Positions 1 through 6,334 of a stretch of 9,359 nt of DNA are shown piece after piece (position 1 is the first letter of the stretch; every line of letters begins with the position of its first letter). The position numbers and the translations under genes are program-made. This DNA comes from an uncultured Prevotella sp. GTDB taxonomy: Bacteria; Bacteroidota; Bacteroidia; Bacteroidales; Bacteroidaceae. The stretch is from NCBI GenBank assembly GCA_900553965.1, contig USFX01000105.1, positions 1-9,359 on the forward strand. The letters run 5' to 3'. The notes beneath the pieces were generated by a model. The model had not been told where the DNA came from and did not search any database. It worked only from the letters and a program-made list of their open reading frames with translations.

Positions 1-61
1 AATGCTTGTCATTATCTTCCGCCGGCTTCCTTGCGCTCGTCAACGGACAGCACGTATATAT
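1..61. other. Unassigned left edge
   Basis: No gene can be assigned here. Two plus-strand frames are open from the window edge, with stops at 61-63 (TAA) and 68-70 (TAG), so the 3' end of a convergent plus-strand gene is possible. On the minus strand an ATG at 12-10 could begin the next co-directional gene; in Bacteroidales that I recall, comEC lies near rpe. About 60 bases is too little to decide. Confidence 0.3.
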
Positions 62-96
62 AAAAAATAGAGACGCCATGATGTGACGTCTCTATT
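62..96 (-). terminator. Rho-independent terminator after rpe, possibly bidirectional
   Basis: A 10-bp perfect inverted repeat, AATAGAGACG (66-75) and CGTCTCTATT (87-96), is extended inside by C77-G85 and A78-T84 after one mismatch. Read on the minus strand the stem is followed at once by TTTTTTA (complement of 61-67), the classic intrinsic terminator form, 46 nt beyond the rpe stop. On the plus strand the stem is followed by a weaker T-rich tail, so it may also serve a convergent gene whose stop could be at 61-63 or 68-70. Confidence 0.88.
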
Positions 97-141
97 ATTC
101 CTTGTGTCTCTTTGTGCCCCGCCGAGTGGCTTCCATGGCGT

Positions 142-789
142 TCAGAGGCTTTTAAGTTCGTGTATGGTCTGTTCCGGCGATGCGCTCTTGAAGATGTAGC
201 TGCCGCTCACGAGCACGTCAACGCCGGCCTTGACGAGCCTCGGGGCGGTGGCGGCATGGACTCCGCCGTCCACTTCGATGAGGGCGTGGGATGAGCTCTC
301 CGTTATCAGACGGCGCAGACGGCCGACTTTGGCGATGGTGTTCTCTATGAAATCCTGTCCTCCGAAACCCGGATTGACGCTCATGAGGAGCACCATGTCG
401 ATGTCGCCGATGATGTCTTCGAGCATTGACACGGGGGTTGTCGGGTTGAGCGTGACACCTGCTTTCATGCCGGCGGTGTGGATTTCCTGTACCGTCCGGT
501 GAAGATGGGTGCATGCCTCCAGATGGACATTCATCATCATTGCGCCGAGACGTGCCGTCTGTCCGATGTAGCGTTCGGGCTTCTCAATCATGAAATGGAC
601 GTCAAGCGGCTTGCGGCAGACGCCGGCAACGGCTTCGATGACGGGAAATCCGAATGAGATGTTGGGAACGAAGGAACCGTCCATCACGTCAAGGTGAAGC
701 CAGTCGGCCTCACTGCGGTTAATCATTTCAATCTCGCTGCCGAGCCGGAGAAAGTCGGCGGCGAGAAGTGACGGTGATACTAATGTCAT
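142..789 (-). CDS. rpe: Ribulose-phosphate 3-epimerase
   Basis: Interconverts D-ribulose 5-phosphate and D-xylulose 5-phosphate in the non-oxidative pentose phosphate pathway; cytosolic, metal-dependent TIM barrel. The 215 residues match the usual family length of about 210-230. Visible motifs: N-terminal SPSLLAADF (5-13); HLDVMDG (32-38), giving metal ligands His32 and Asp34, Asp34 also acting as acid/base; VHFMIEKPERYI with metal ligand His65; the phosphate loop NPGFGGQ (139-145); EVDGG (172-176) with the second catalytic Asp174; and GSYIFKS near the C terminus. The ATG at 789-787 puts the first beta strand at the expected distance from the N terminus. It lies 21 nt after the small upstream gene, probably in the same transcript, and is followed by a strong terminator. 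No key residue is missing. Confidence 0.97.
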   Translation of the reverse strand: MTLVSPSLLAADFLRLGSEIEMINRSEADWLHLDVMDGSFVPNISFGFPVIEAVAGVCRKPLDVHFMIEKPERYIGQTARLGAMMMNVHLEACTHLHRTVQEIHTAGMKAGVTLNPTTPVSMLEDIIGDIDMVLLMSVNPGFGGQDFIENTIAKVGRLRRLITESSSHALIEVDGGVHAATAPRLVKAGVDVLVSGSYIFKSASPEQTIHELKSL

Positions 790-810
790 AGTCTTCTGCT
801 GTCAGTTTTT

Positions 811-939
811 TCAGTTGAGGCAGTAGGGCATCTGGGTGCCGTCCGCCAGTTTGATGACCCGATAGGTGTAGGCTATCTGTTTGATGATTTCCAGTGTCCT
901 CTCACTTGGGTTCAGTGTCTCTTGTGTAAAATACTTCAT
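811..939 (-). CDS. Small conserved-looking protein, 42 aa, function unknown
   Basis: An open frame from ATG (939-937) to TGA (813-811) encodes 42 residues, starting MKYFTQETLNPSERTLEI and ending QMPYCLN. The middle (IIKQIAYTYRVIK) looks like a short amphipathic helix running into a strand, and the termini are polar; there is no signal peptide or membrane segment. It fills most of the otherwise empty 225-nt gap between fmt and rpe, in the same direction, with 75 nt after fmt and 21 nt before rpe, so it is likely co-transcribed. The pattern PSERTL..IKQIAYTYRV with a C-terminal YCLN resembles small hypothetical proteins I recall from Bacteroidales; this is memory, not a search. No Shine-Dalgarno sequence is visible upstream, which is normal for the phylum. 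No function can be given. Confidence 0.75.
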   Translation of the reverse strand: MKYFTQETLNPSERTLEIIKQIAYTYRVIKLADGTQMPYCLN

Positions 940-1014
940 AGGCTGTTCGGGTTTTAATACTCTTATATATCAAACGCCGGCAGCCGTGGTTTATTATACG
1001 GAAGAGTGCTTTTT

Positions 1015-1992
1015 TTATTCAACGGTGTGCTGTGCGGCGTCTTTCATGCCGTTGAGGAAGTCCGCCGCCGTCATCCGCTTCTTTCCGGCCAGCTGCAGCT
1101 CGCAGATGCGGAGCAGTCCGTCTGTCGTGGCTATGAACATCTCCCGCCGGTCCGTGACCACCGTTCCGGGCTTTTCCGTGCATCCGCGTGAGGTCTTCTC
1201 CGTGCGGAAAATCTTCAGGACGGTCTCGCGGCCGTCGGGCGCCCGGAGCACGGTCCACGCGCCGGGCACGGGGCTGAGGCCGCGCACGAAGTCGTAGATG
1301 CGCTTCTGTGGCATGCTCCAGTCGATGCGGCAGGTCTCCTTGAATATCTTCGGGGCGGCGTGAAGGACGCTTCCTGTCGCGATCATGTCCTCCTGTGGGA
1401 TGGACTCGGGACGTCCGCCGGCCTCGACGATGCGTTCAAGCGTGCGCAGACAAATGTCGGCCCCGAGGTTCATCAGCCCGTCATAGACGTTCTCCACGTT
1501 GTAGTCGTCGTCAATATCAAACGGCAGCTGCATTATCACGCGTCCCGTGTCGATGTCCTTGTCGAGGAAGAATGTGGTCACGCCCGTGCGGGTCTCTCCG
1601 TTGATGACGGCCCAGTTGATAGGCGCCGCGCCGCGGTATTGGGGCAGCAGGGCCGCATGGACGTTGAACGTGCCGTACTCAGGCATGTCCCAGACCACTT
1701 CGGGGAGCATCCTGAAGGCCACGACGACCTGAAGATTGGCGTCGTACGATTGCAGACGGCTGACGAAATCGGGGTCTTTCATTTTCTCCGGCTGGAGCAC
1801 CGGCAGCCCCTGCGTCAAGGCATATTGCTTCACGGCCGACGCTTGAAGGACACTGCCGTGGCGTCCGACGGGCTTGTCGGGCTGTGTGACCACGGCCACG
1901 ACGTTATAATCGTTTTCCACCAGAGCCCGCAGCGTGGCCACGGCAAACTCCGGCGTTCCCATGAATATGATTCTCAGGTCTTCTTTCTTCAT
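1015..1992 (-). CDS. fmt: Methionyl-tRNA formyltransferase
   Basis: Transfers a formyl group from 10-formyl-tetrahydrofolate to the amino group of methionine on initiator tRNA, in the cytosol. The 325 residues fit the family (about 310-330). The N-terminal formyltransferase Rossmann domain (about 6-190) begins RIIFMGTPEFA (7-17). The active-site segment is NVHAALLPQYRGAAPI (110-125), supplying Asn110 and His112, and catalytic Asp148 lies in DKDIDTG. The C-terminal OB-like tRNA-binding domain (about 215-315) includes the typical IYDFVRGLSPVPGAWT stretch. The ATG at 1992-1990 gives a normal N terminus two residues before the first strand. The gene follows the ClC gene after 127 nt that contain three 22-bp tandem repeats. 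Downstream come the 42-aa gene and rpe on the same strand. Confidence 0.97.
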   Translation of the reverse strand: MKKEDLRIIFMGTPEFAVATLRALVENDYNVVAVVTQPDKPVGRHGSVLQASAVKQYALTQGLPVLQPEKMKDPDFVSRLQSYDANLQVVVAFRMLPEVVWDMPEYGTFNVHAALLPQYRGAAPINWAVINGETRTGVTTFFLDKDIDTGRVIMQLPFDIDDDYNVENVYDGLMNLGADICLRTLERIVEAGGRPESIPQEDMIATGSVLHAAPKIFKETCRIDWSMPQKRIYDFVRGLSPVPGAWTVLRAPDGRETVLKIFRTEKTSRGCTEKPGTVVTDRREMFIATTDGLLRICELQLAGKKRMTAADFLNGMKDAAQHTVE

Positions 1993-2031
1993 CGTTATGG
2001 TGTTATTTTTAAATGTTCAAAGTGTTTTTTT

Positions 2032-2097
2032 ATACGGTCATGACGTCCTTTAAATACCATCGTGAAGTTATTTAAATATGGTCATGCCGTTCTCAAA
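2032..2097. repeat. Three tandem 22-bp repeats upstream of fmt
   Basis: Copies lie at 2032-2053, 2054-2075 and 2076-2097 with no spacer. Each opens with ATA(C/T); the first 15 bases are ATACGGTCATGACGT, ATACCATCGTGAAGT and ATATGGTCATGCCGT. Copies 1 and 2 end in TTTAA. By direct comparison copies 1 and 2 match at 16 of 22 bases, and copies 1 and 3 at 17 of 22. A poor fourth copy may extend left (2011-2032). The array fills about half of the 127 nt between the ClC stop and the fmt start. It could be an operator array or an old minisatellite; the sequence alone cannot say which. Confidence 0.8.
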
Positions 2098-2119
2098 AGC
2101 CTTCCTCGCGGTCCTCCCG

Positions 2120-3928
2120 TCAGTCCTGACTCATGTCGGCCACCATTTTCCGGTACATGCCGTACATGCGCTGGCGGTAGATATAGCCTTTGAGATGGTT
2201 GTCGCTGTCGAGCACCGGCAGTCCGTCGGCGTGCGTCCGGTCAAACATCTTCATGACCACGGCCATCGGCGAGTCGTCGCGGAGCGTGGCCGGAGGCGGC
2301 ATCATGAGCTGATGGGCCTTGAAATGATGGTATAGTTCGGTGCGGAAGACGATATGGCGGAGCTTGCTGATGTTTATTTCTCCGAGCAGATTGCCCGCGG
2401 CGTCGAGCACGGGGAGCAGGTCGTGGCGGCTCTGGCTGATTTTGTGGATGATCTTTCCGAGCTCCATGTCGGGGCTGACAGGGGTATAGTTGCGGTCTAT
2501 CACGCTGTCAAGGCTCATCAGCGTGAGTACGGCGTGGTCGGTGTGATGGGTTATGAGCTTGCCCTGCTTGGCCAGACGCATGCCGTAGATGCTGTGCGGT
2601 TCGAAGATGCTGATGGTGAGATAGGAGCACACGCTGACAATCATCAGTGGCAGGAAGAGGTCGTAGCCACCGGTTATCTCGGCAATGAGGAAGATTCCCG
2701 TAAGCGGTGCGTGCATGACCCCGGACATGACTCCGGCCATGCCGAGCAGCGCGAAGTTCTTCTCCGGGACATATACACCTATATCATATATGTTCCAGAA
2801 GCGTGCGAACAGGAATCCGCCGAAACATCCCACGAACAGGCTCGGGGCGAACGTACCGCCGCAACCGCCGCCTCCGTTGGTCGCCGACGTGGCCACAACC
2901 TTTGTCAGGAGGACCAGTGAGACGTAGAGGATGACGAGATTGCCCTGGCCGGAGAAGAGCGAATTGCGCAGGATGCCGTCCCAATCGGCCTGTGTCTGGC
3001 CGTTGAGGAGCAGGTTTATGTCGCGGTAGCCCTCACCGTAGAGCGACGGGAAAAGGAAAATAAGCAGGCTGAGGATGGCGCCTCCGATGAGCAGACGGAC
3101 CAACGGACGTTCCTTGAAACGGCCGAAAATGCCTTCGCAGAATGTCATCGTGCGTATGAAATAGAGGCTGATAAGTCCGCAGGTGACTCCAAGCAGGATA
3201 CATGCGGGCACACGTTCGACGGTCCATCCGCTGTCGATGTGGAAAGAGAACAGCACGGAGTCACCGCTGAAGATGTAGGTGAAGCATGTCGCGGTGACGC
3301 AGGAGACGAGCACCGGCAGCAGCGAGGTCATCGTCAGGTCGATCATCAGCACCTCAAGCGTGAACACCAGACCGGCTATCGGGGCCTTGAAGATGCCCGC
3401 AATGGCGCCGGCCGCACCGCATCCGACGAGCAGCATCAGCGTTTTGTTGTCCATCCGGAAGAGCTTTCCGAGGTTTGAACCGATGGCTGAACCGGTCAGC
3501 ACGATAGGGGCCTCGGCTCCCACGGAGCCTCCGAAGCCGATGGTTATGGCCGAAGCGACCACCGATGTCCAGCAGTTATGACCGCGCAGACGGCTCTGCT
3601 TGCTGCTGATGGCATAGAGGATGCGCGTGATTCCGTGGCTGATGTTGTCCTTGACGACATATCGGACGAAGAGTGAGGTCAGGTAGATGCCGACAACGGG
3701 ATAGACGAGATAGAGCCAGTTGGCCGTATGGCGGTCGAAAGAGCTGGTCAGGAGCGCGCCTATCTGATTGATGAGTCCGTGGAGGACGAACGCCGCCACG
3801 GCCGCGAAAAAGCCCACGAGGAACGCGAGCACGAGTTTGAACGTGCGTTCGCTGACATGTTCCTCGCGCCATTTCAGCAGCGCAAGGAATGCCGCGGAGC
3901 CTTTTTCTTCTATGTGGGCTATCTTCAT
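2120..3928 (-). CDS. ClC-family chloride channel or H+/Cl- antiporter with CBS pair
   Basis: Inner-membrane anion transport protein of 602 residues. The ClC membrane core spans about 30-450 and is followed by two CBS domains (about 471-528 and 542-590), which in this family bind nucleotides or regulate gating. ClC signatures are readable: NISHGIT (95-101) in place of GSGIP; GAEAP (137-141) with the gating glutamate Glu139; APIAGLVFTLEV (182-193); GGTFAPSLFVG (357-367), the GxFxP motif; and Tyr448 in EPHSIY as the likely pore tyrosine. The position of the internal proton glutamate of E. coli ClC (Glu203) aligns to Val193, as in channel-type ClCs, so channel or uncoupled behaviour is possible; antiport versus channel is unresolved. 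The ATG directly follows the tsaC stop (TAAATG), implying one transcript and coupled translation. The ion is not proven to be chloride. Confidence 0.93.
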   Translation of the reverse strand: MKIAHIEEKGSAAFLALLKWREEHVSERTFKLVLAFLVGFFAAVAAFVLHGLINQIGALLTSSFDRHTANWLYLVYPVVGIYLTSLFVRYVVKDNISHGITRILYAISSKQSRLRGHNCWTSVVASAITIGFGGSVGAEAPIVLTGSAIGSNLGKLFRMDNKTLMLLVGCGAAGAIAGIFKAPIAGLVFTLEVLMIDLTMTSLLPVLVSCVTATCFTYIFSGDSVLFSFHIDSGWTVERVPACILLGVTCGLISLYFIRTMTFCEGIFGRFKERPLVRLLIGGAILSLLIFLFPSLYGEGYRDINLLLNGQTQADWDGILRNSLFSGQGNLVILYVSLVLLTKVVATSATNGGGGCGGTFAPSLFVGCFGGFLFARFWNIYDIGVYVPEKNFALLGMAGVMSGVMHAPLTGIFLIAEITGGYDLFLPLMIVSVCSYLTISIFEPHSIYGMRLAKQGKLITHHTDHAVLTLMSLDSVIDRNYTPVSPDMELGKIIHKISQSRHDLLPVLDAAGNLLGEINISKLRHIVFRTELYHHFKAHQLMMPPPATLRDDSPMAVVMKMFDRTHADGLPVLDSDNHLKGYIYRQRMYGMYRKMVADMSQD

Positions 3929-4498
3929 TTACTTCCTGATTATCTCTACTTCGCCGCCCATGCCGAGCTTGATGATGCTTGACGGCGTATGCGGCTTGTG
4001 TTCCTGCCGGCGGCTCCAGCAGACATAGTCCACGGCGTCGATTATCTCCGGGGCGATGTCGCGGTAGTTCTGGGCTGTCGGCTCGCCGGAGATGTTGGCC
4101 GACGTCGAGACGATGGCCTTCTGAAAGCGGTAGCACAGTTCCTTTGAGAACGGTTCGGACGTGATGCGCAGTGCGATGCTTCCGTCGTCGGCGATGAGGT
4201 TGGGGGCCAGATTGACGGCTCCGTCGAGTATCACCGTGGTGGGCTTGTCGGCACAGTCGAGCAGCTGCCATGCCACTTCCGGCACGTTGCGGACATAACG
4301 CTGCAGCCGTGCGTCGCTGTCGACGAGACATATCAGCGCCTTTGAGTCGTCGCGCTTCTTTATCTTATAGACTTTTGCCACGGCCTCGGCGTTGGTCGCA
4401 TCACATCCGATGCCCCAAACCGTGTCCGTGGGGTAGAGAATCACGCCGCCCTTGCGCATGGTCTCTACTGCTTTTCTTATATCTTCTTCCTGAGTCAT
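3929..4498 (-). CDS. tsaC: L-threonylcarbamoyladenylate synthase (YrdC/TsaC type)
   Basis: Makes threonylcarbamoyl-AMP from threonine, bicarbonate and ATP, the first step of the N6-threonylcarbamoyladenosine (t6A) modification at position 37 of tRNAs reading ANN codons. The 189 residues are a single YrdC domain with no C-terminal Sua5 domain, so TsaC type by size. Visible motifs: YPTDTVWGIGCDA (22-34), KIKKRDDSKAL (45-55) with the basic nucleotide-binding residues, ALRIT (109-113), STSANISG (131-138), and PSSIIKL near the C terminus. The ATG at 4498-4496 lies seven residues before the first helix, as usual. It follows prfC after 84 nt occupied mostly by a heptad inverted repeat, and abuts the ClC start without spacer. 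Related YrdC-domain proteins such as YciO are the main alternative, but the intact KxR and STSAN motifs favour TsaC. Confidence 0.94.
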   Translation of the reverse strand: MTQEEDIRKAVETMRKGGVILYPTDTVWGIGCDATNAEAVAKVYKIKKRDDSKALICLVDSDARLQRYVRNVPEVAWQLLDCADKPTTVILDGAVNLAPNLIADDGSIALRITSEPFSKELCYRFQKAIVSTSANISGEPTAQNYRDIAPEIIDAVDYVCWSRRQEHKPHTPSSIIKLGMGGEVEIIRK

Positions 4499-4515
4499 AA
4501 ACGTTCTAAAATTAT

Positions 4516-4591
4516 GAGTTTTGAGTTATGGATTGTGGGTTGCCGACATGCGACAGACCACTCACAATCCATAACTCCCTATTCAAAATTC
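4516..4591. repeat. Heptad inverted-repeat element 1 (prfC-tsaC gap)
   Basis: Arms GAGTTATGGATTGTGGGT (4523-4540) and ACTCACAATCCATAACTC (4560-4577) pair at 17 of 18 positions around a 19-nt loop (4541-4559). Both arms are made of degenerate 7-bp units. On the plus strand from 4516 these read GAGTTTT, GAGTTAT, GGATTGT, GGGTT. On the minus strand from 4590 they read GAATTTT, GAATAGG, GAGTTAT, GGATTGT, GAGT. The minus-strand series starts in the last two codons and stop of prfC. The transcript would form a long hairpin between prfC and tsaC. No run of T follows on either strand, so it is not a standard terminator. Confidence 0.8.
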
Positions 4592-6151
4592 GCTCGTGAA
4601 ATGGAATTTTATCTTCTTGAAGTCCTCCTGCGCCATGCTCAGTACGTAGCCGCTGTCGGCGAGGAAGACGTCGCGGCCCTCCTTGTCCTTGGCCATATAC
4701 TGATACTTGCGCTTCTTGAAGTTCTCCAGCTCAGCCTCGTCGTCGCTCTCAATCCAGCACGCTTTATAGAGATGGACGGGTTCCCAGCGGCATTTGGCGT
4801 TGTATTCGTTCTCCAGACGATACTGGATGACCTCAAACTGGAGCTGTCCCACGGTTCCGATGATCTTTCGGCCGTTGAACTGATTGACGAACAACTGGGC
4901 CACACCCTCGTCCATCAGCTGGTCGATTCCCTTCTGGAGCTGCTTGGCTTTCATCGGGTCTGCGTTCTCGATGTACTTGAACATCTCTGGCGAGAAGCTC
5001 GGCAGACCGCGGAAATGGAGTGTCTCACCGTCCGTCAGCGTGTCACCGATCTTGAAGATGCCGTTGTCCGGCAGTCCGACGATGTCGCCGGGATAGGCCT
5101 CGTCGATGGTGCTCTTGCGCTGAGCCATGAACTGAGTGGGCGACGAGAAACGCACGGTCTTGCCCTGACGCACGTGGAGGTAGGGCTGATTGCGCACGAA
5201 GCGGCCGCTGCAGACCTTGCAGAAAGCGATGCAGGAACGGTGGTTGGGGTCGATGTTGGCCGTAATCTTGAATATGAAACCGGTGAACTTCGGCTCTTCC
5301 GGATTGACCATGCGCTCCTCGGCCTGTGTCGGACGGGGGCTCGGGGCAATCTCCACGAAGCAGTTGAGCAGCTCTTGAACGCCGAAGTTGTTGAGTGCGG
5401 AGCCGAAGAAAACGGGTGCGACCTCAGCCGAACGGTAGTCGTCGACGTTGAATTCGGGGTAGACGCCATCCACCAGTTCCAGGTCTTCGCGCAGCTTGGC
5501 GGCATCGGTCTCGCCAACGCGGGCGTCCAGCTCGTCGCTGTCGATGGCCACTTCGACCTTTTCTGTCACGCGCTGCTTGTCCGGCGTGAAGAGGTCGAGC
5601 TTTTTCTCATATATGTTATAGACGCCCTTGAACTTCGCTCCCTGATTTATAGGCCAGCTCAGCGGGCGCACCTTGATGCCTAATTCCTGTTCGAGCTCGT
5701 CCAGCAGGTCGAACGGGTCGCGGCCCTCGCGGTCCATCTTGTTGATGAAGATAATCACCGGTGTGTTGCGCATACGGCAGACCGTCATCAGCTTGCGCGT
5801 CTGCGTCTCCACACCCTTGGCTCCGTCGACGACGATGATGGCCGAGTCAACGGCGGTCAGCGTGCGAAACGTATCTTCGGCAAAGTCCTGGTGGCCGGGG
5901 GTGTCGAGGATGTTCACCTTATATCCTTCGTAGTCAAACTCCATGACCGACGTCGAAACGGAGATACCGCGCTGCTTTTCAATCTCCATCCAGTCTGATG
6001 TCGCTGTCTTTCTTATCTTGTTGCTCTTCACTGCTCCGGCCACCTGAATCTGGCCTCCGAAGAGCAGAAACTTCTCGGTAAGCGTCGTCTTACCGGCGTC
6101 GGGATGCGAAATGATCGCAAACGTACGTCTTCTTTCTATTTCTTTATCCAT
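4583..6151 (-). CDS. prfC: Peptide chain release factor 3 (RF3), GTPase
   Basis: Ribosome-bound translational GTPase that removes RF1/RF2 from the ribosome after peptide release. The 522 residues agree with the family (E. coli RF3 is 529). The G domain has G1 SHPDAGKTT (15-23), the switch I region SDWMEIEKQRGISV (52-65), G3 DTPGH (83-87) with catalytic His87, and G4 NKMD (137-140). RF3-specific stretches follow: VAPVFFGSALNNFGV, EAYPGDIVGL, and the C-terminal domain with GTVGQLQFEVIQYRL. The sequence aligns with E. coli RF3 from memory throughout, which separates it from EF-G and TetM-type proteins. Translation starts at ATG 6151-6149, and the A-rich upstream leader carries no Shine-Dalgarno sequence. 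Heptad inverted repeats lie on both sides, and the 3' one overlaps the stop codon. Confidence 0.97.
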   Translation of the reverse strand: MDKEIERRRTFAIISHPDAGKTTLTEKFLLFGGQIQVAGAVKSNKIRKTATSDWMEIEKQRGISVSTSVMEFDYEGYKVNILDTPGHQDFAEDTFRTLTAVDSAIIVVDGAKGVETQTRKLMTVCRMRNTPVIIFINKMDREGRDPFDLLDELEQELGIKVRPLSWPINQGAKFKGVYNIYEKKLDLFTPDKQRVTEKVEVAIDSDELDARVGETDAAKLREDLELVDGVYPEFNVDDYRSAEVAPVFFGSALNNFGVQELLNCFVEIAPSPRPTQAEERMVNPEEPKFTGFIFKITANIDPNHRSCIAFCKVCSGRFVRNQPYLHVRQGKTVRFSSPTQFMAQRKSTIDEAYPGDIVGLPDNGIFKIGDTLTDGETLHFRGLPSFSPEMFKYIENADPMKAKQLQKGIDQLMDEGVAQLFVNQFNGRKIIGTVGQLQFEVIQYRLENEYNAKCRWEPVHLYKACWIESDDEAELENFKKRKYQYMAKDKEGRDVFLADSGYVLSMAQEDFKKIKFHFTSEF

Positions 6152-6170
6152 TTGTGTATTACGTATTTTT

Positions 6171-6323
6171 TTTCGAGGAGGGTGGAGTGAGGAGGGAGAA
6201 ATGCTTTCTTGTGTGGAGGGAGGAGTGTGGAGTGAGAAATGTCTTTGCCCGTCCTCTTGCTATCCTTTATGTTGCTATTCTCACTCCTCGCTCCTCGTTC
6301 CTCACTCCTCGAAATCTCTCCCC
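6171..6323. repeat. Heptad inverted-repeat element 2 (DUF4924-prfC gap)
   Basis: A purine-rich left part (6174-6241) faces a pyrimidine-rich right part (6278-6323). The outer ends, TTTCGAGGAG (6171-6180) and CTCCTCGAAA (6305-6314), are a perfect 10-bp inverted repeat, and pairing continues imperfectly inward (about 24 of 29). Units are degenerate 7-mers: on the minus strand of the right arm they read GAGTGAG, GAACGAG, GAGCGAG, GAGTGAG. The left part also contains a direct repeat, 6182-6203 and 6220-6241, with 19 of 22 bases identical and both copies ending GAGAAATG. Flanks are a T8 run (6166-6173) and the DUF4924 stop at 6335, itself in the context GAGTGAGG. No convincing coding sequence lies inside. 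Confidence 0.8.
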
Positions 6324-6334
6324 GAAAATTATCC

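Noticed and set aside
1..12. Start of a next minus-strand gene (ATG at 12-10)
   Set aside because: Only four codons are in the window, so it cannot be supported or named.
940..1014. Terminator after fmt from ACTCTT (959-964) and AAGAGT (1002-1007)
   Set aside because: It has only six pairs with a 37-nt loop, and no T-run follows on the minus strand, so it is unlikely to terminate.
1360..2043. 227-codon plus-strand open frame opposite fmt
   Set aside because: It is antisense to intact fmt, with a His/Arg/Val-rich sequence typical of reversed GC-rich codons, and no motif is seen.
2119..2130. GTCAG-TC-CTGAC palindrome at the ClC stop codon
   Set aside because: The 2-nt loop is too tight for an RNA hairpin, and no T-run follows; probably chance.
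4514..5683. 389-codon plus-strand open frame opposite prfC
   Set aside because: It lies antisense to the clearly real RF3 gene, shows no recognisable domain, and its composition mirrors the codon use of the opposite strand, so it is a shadow frame.
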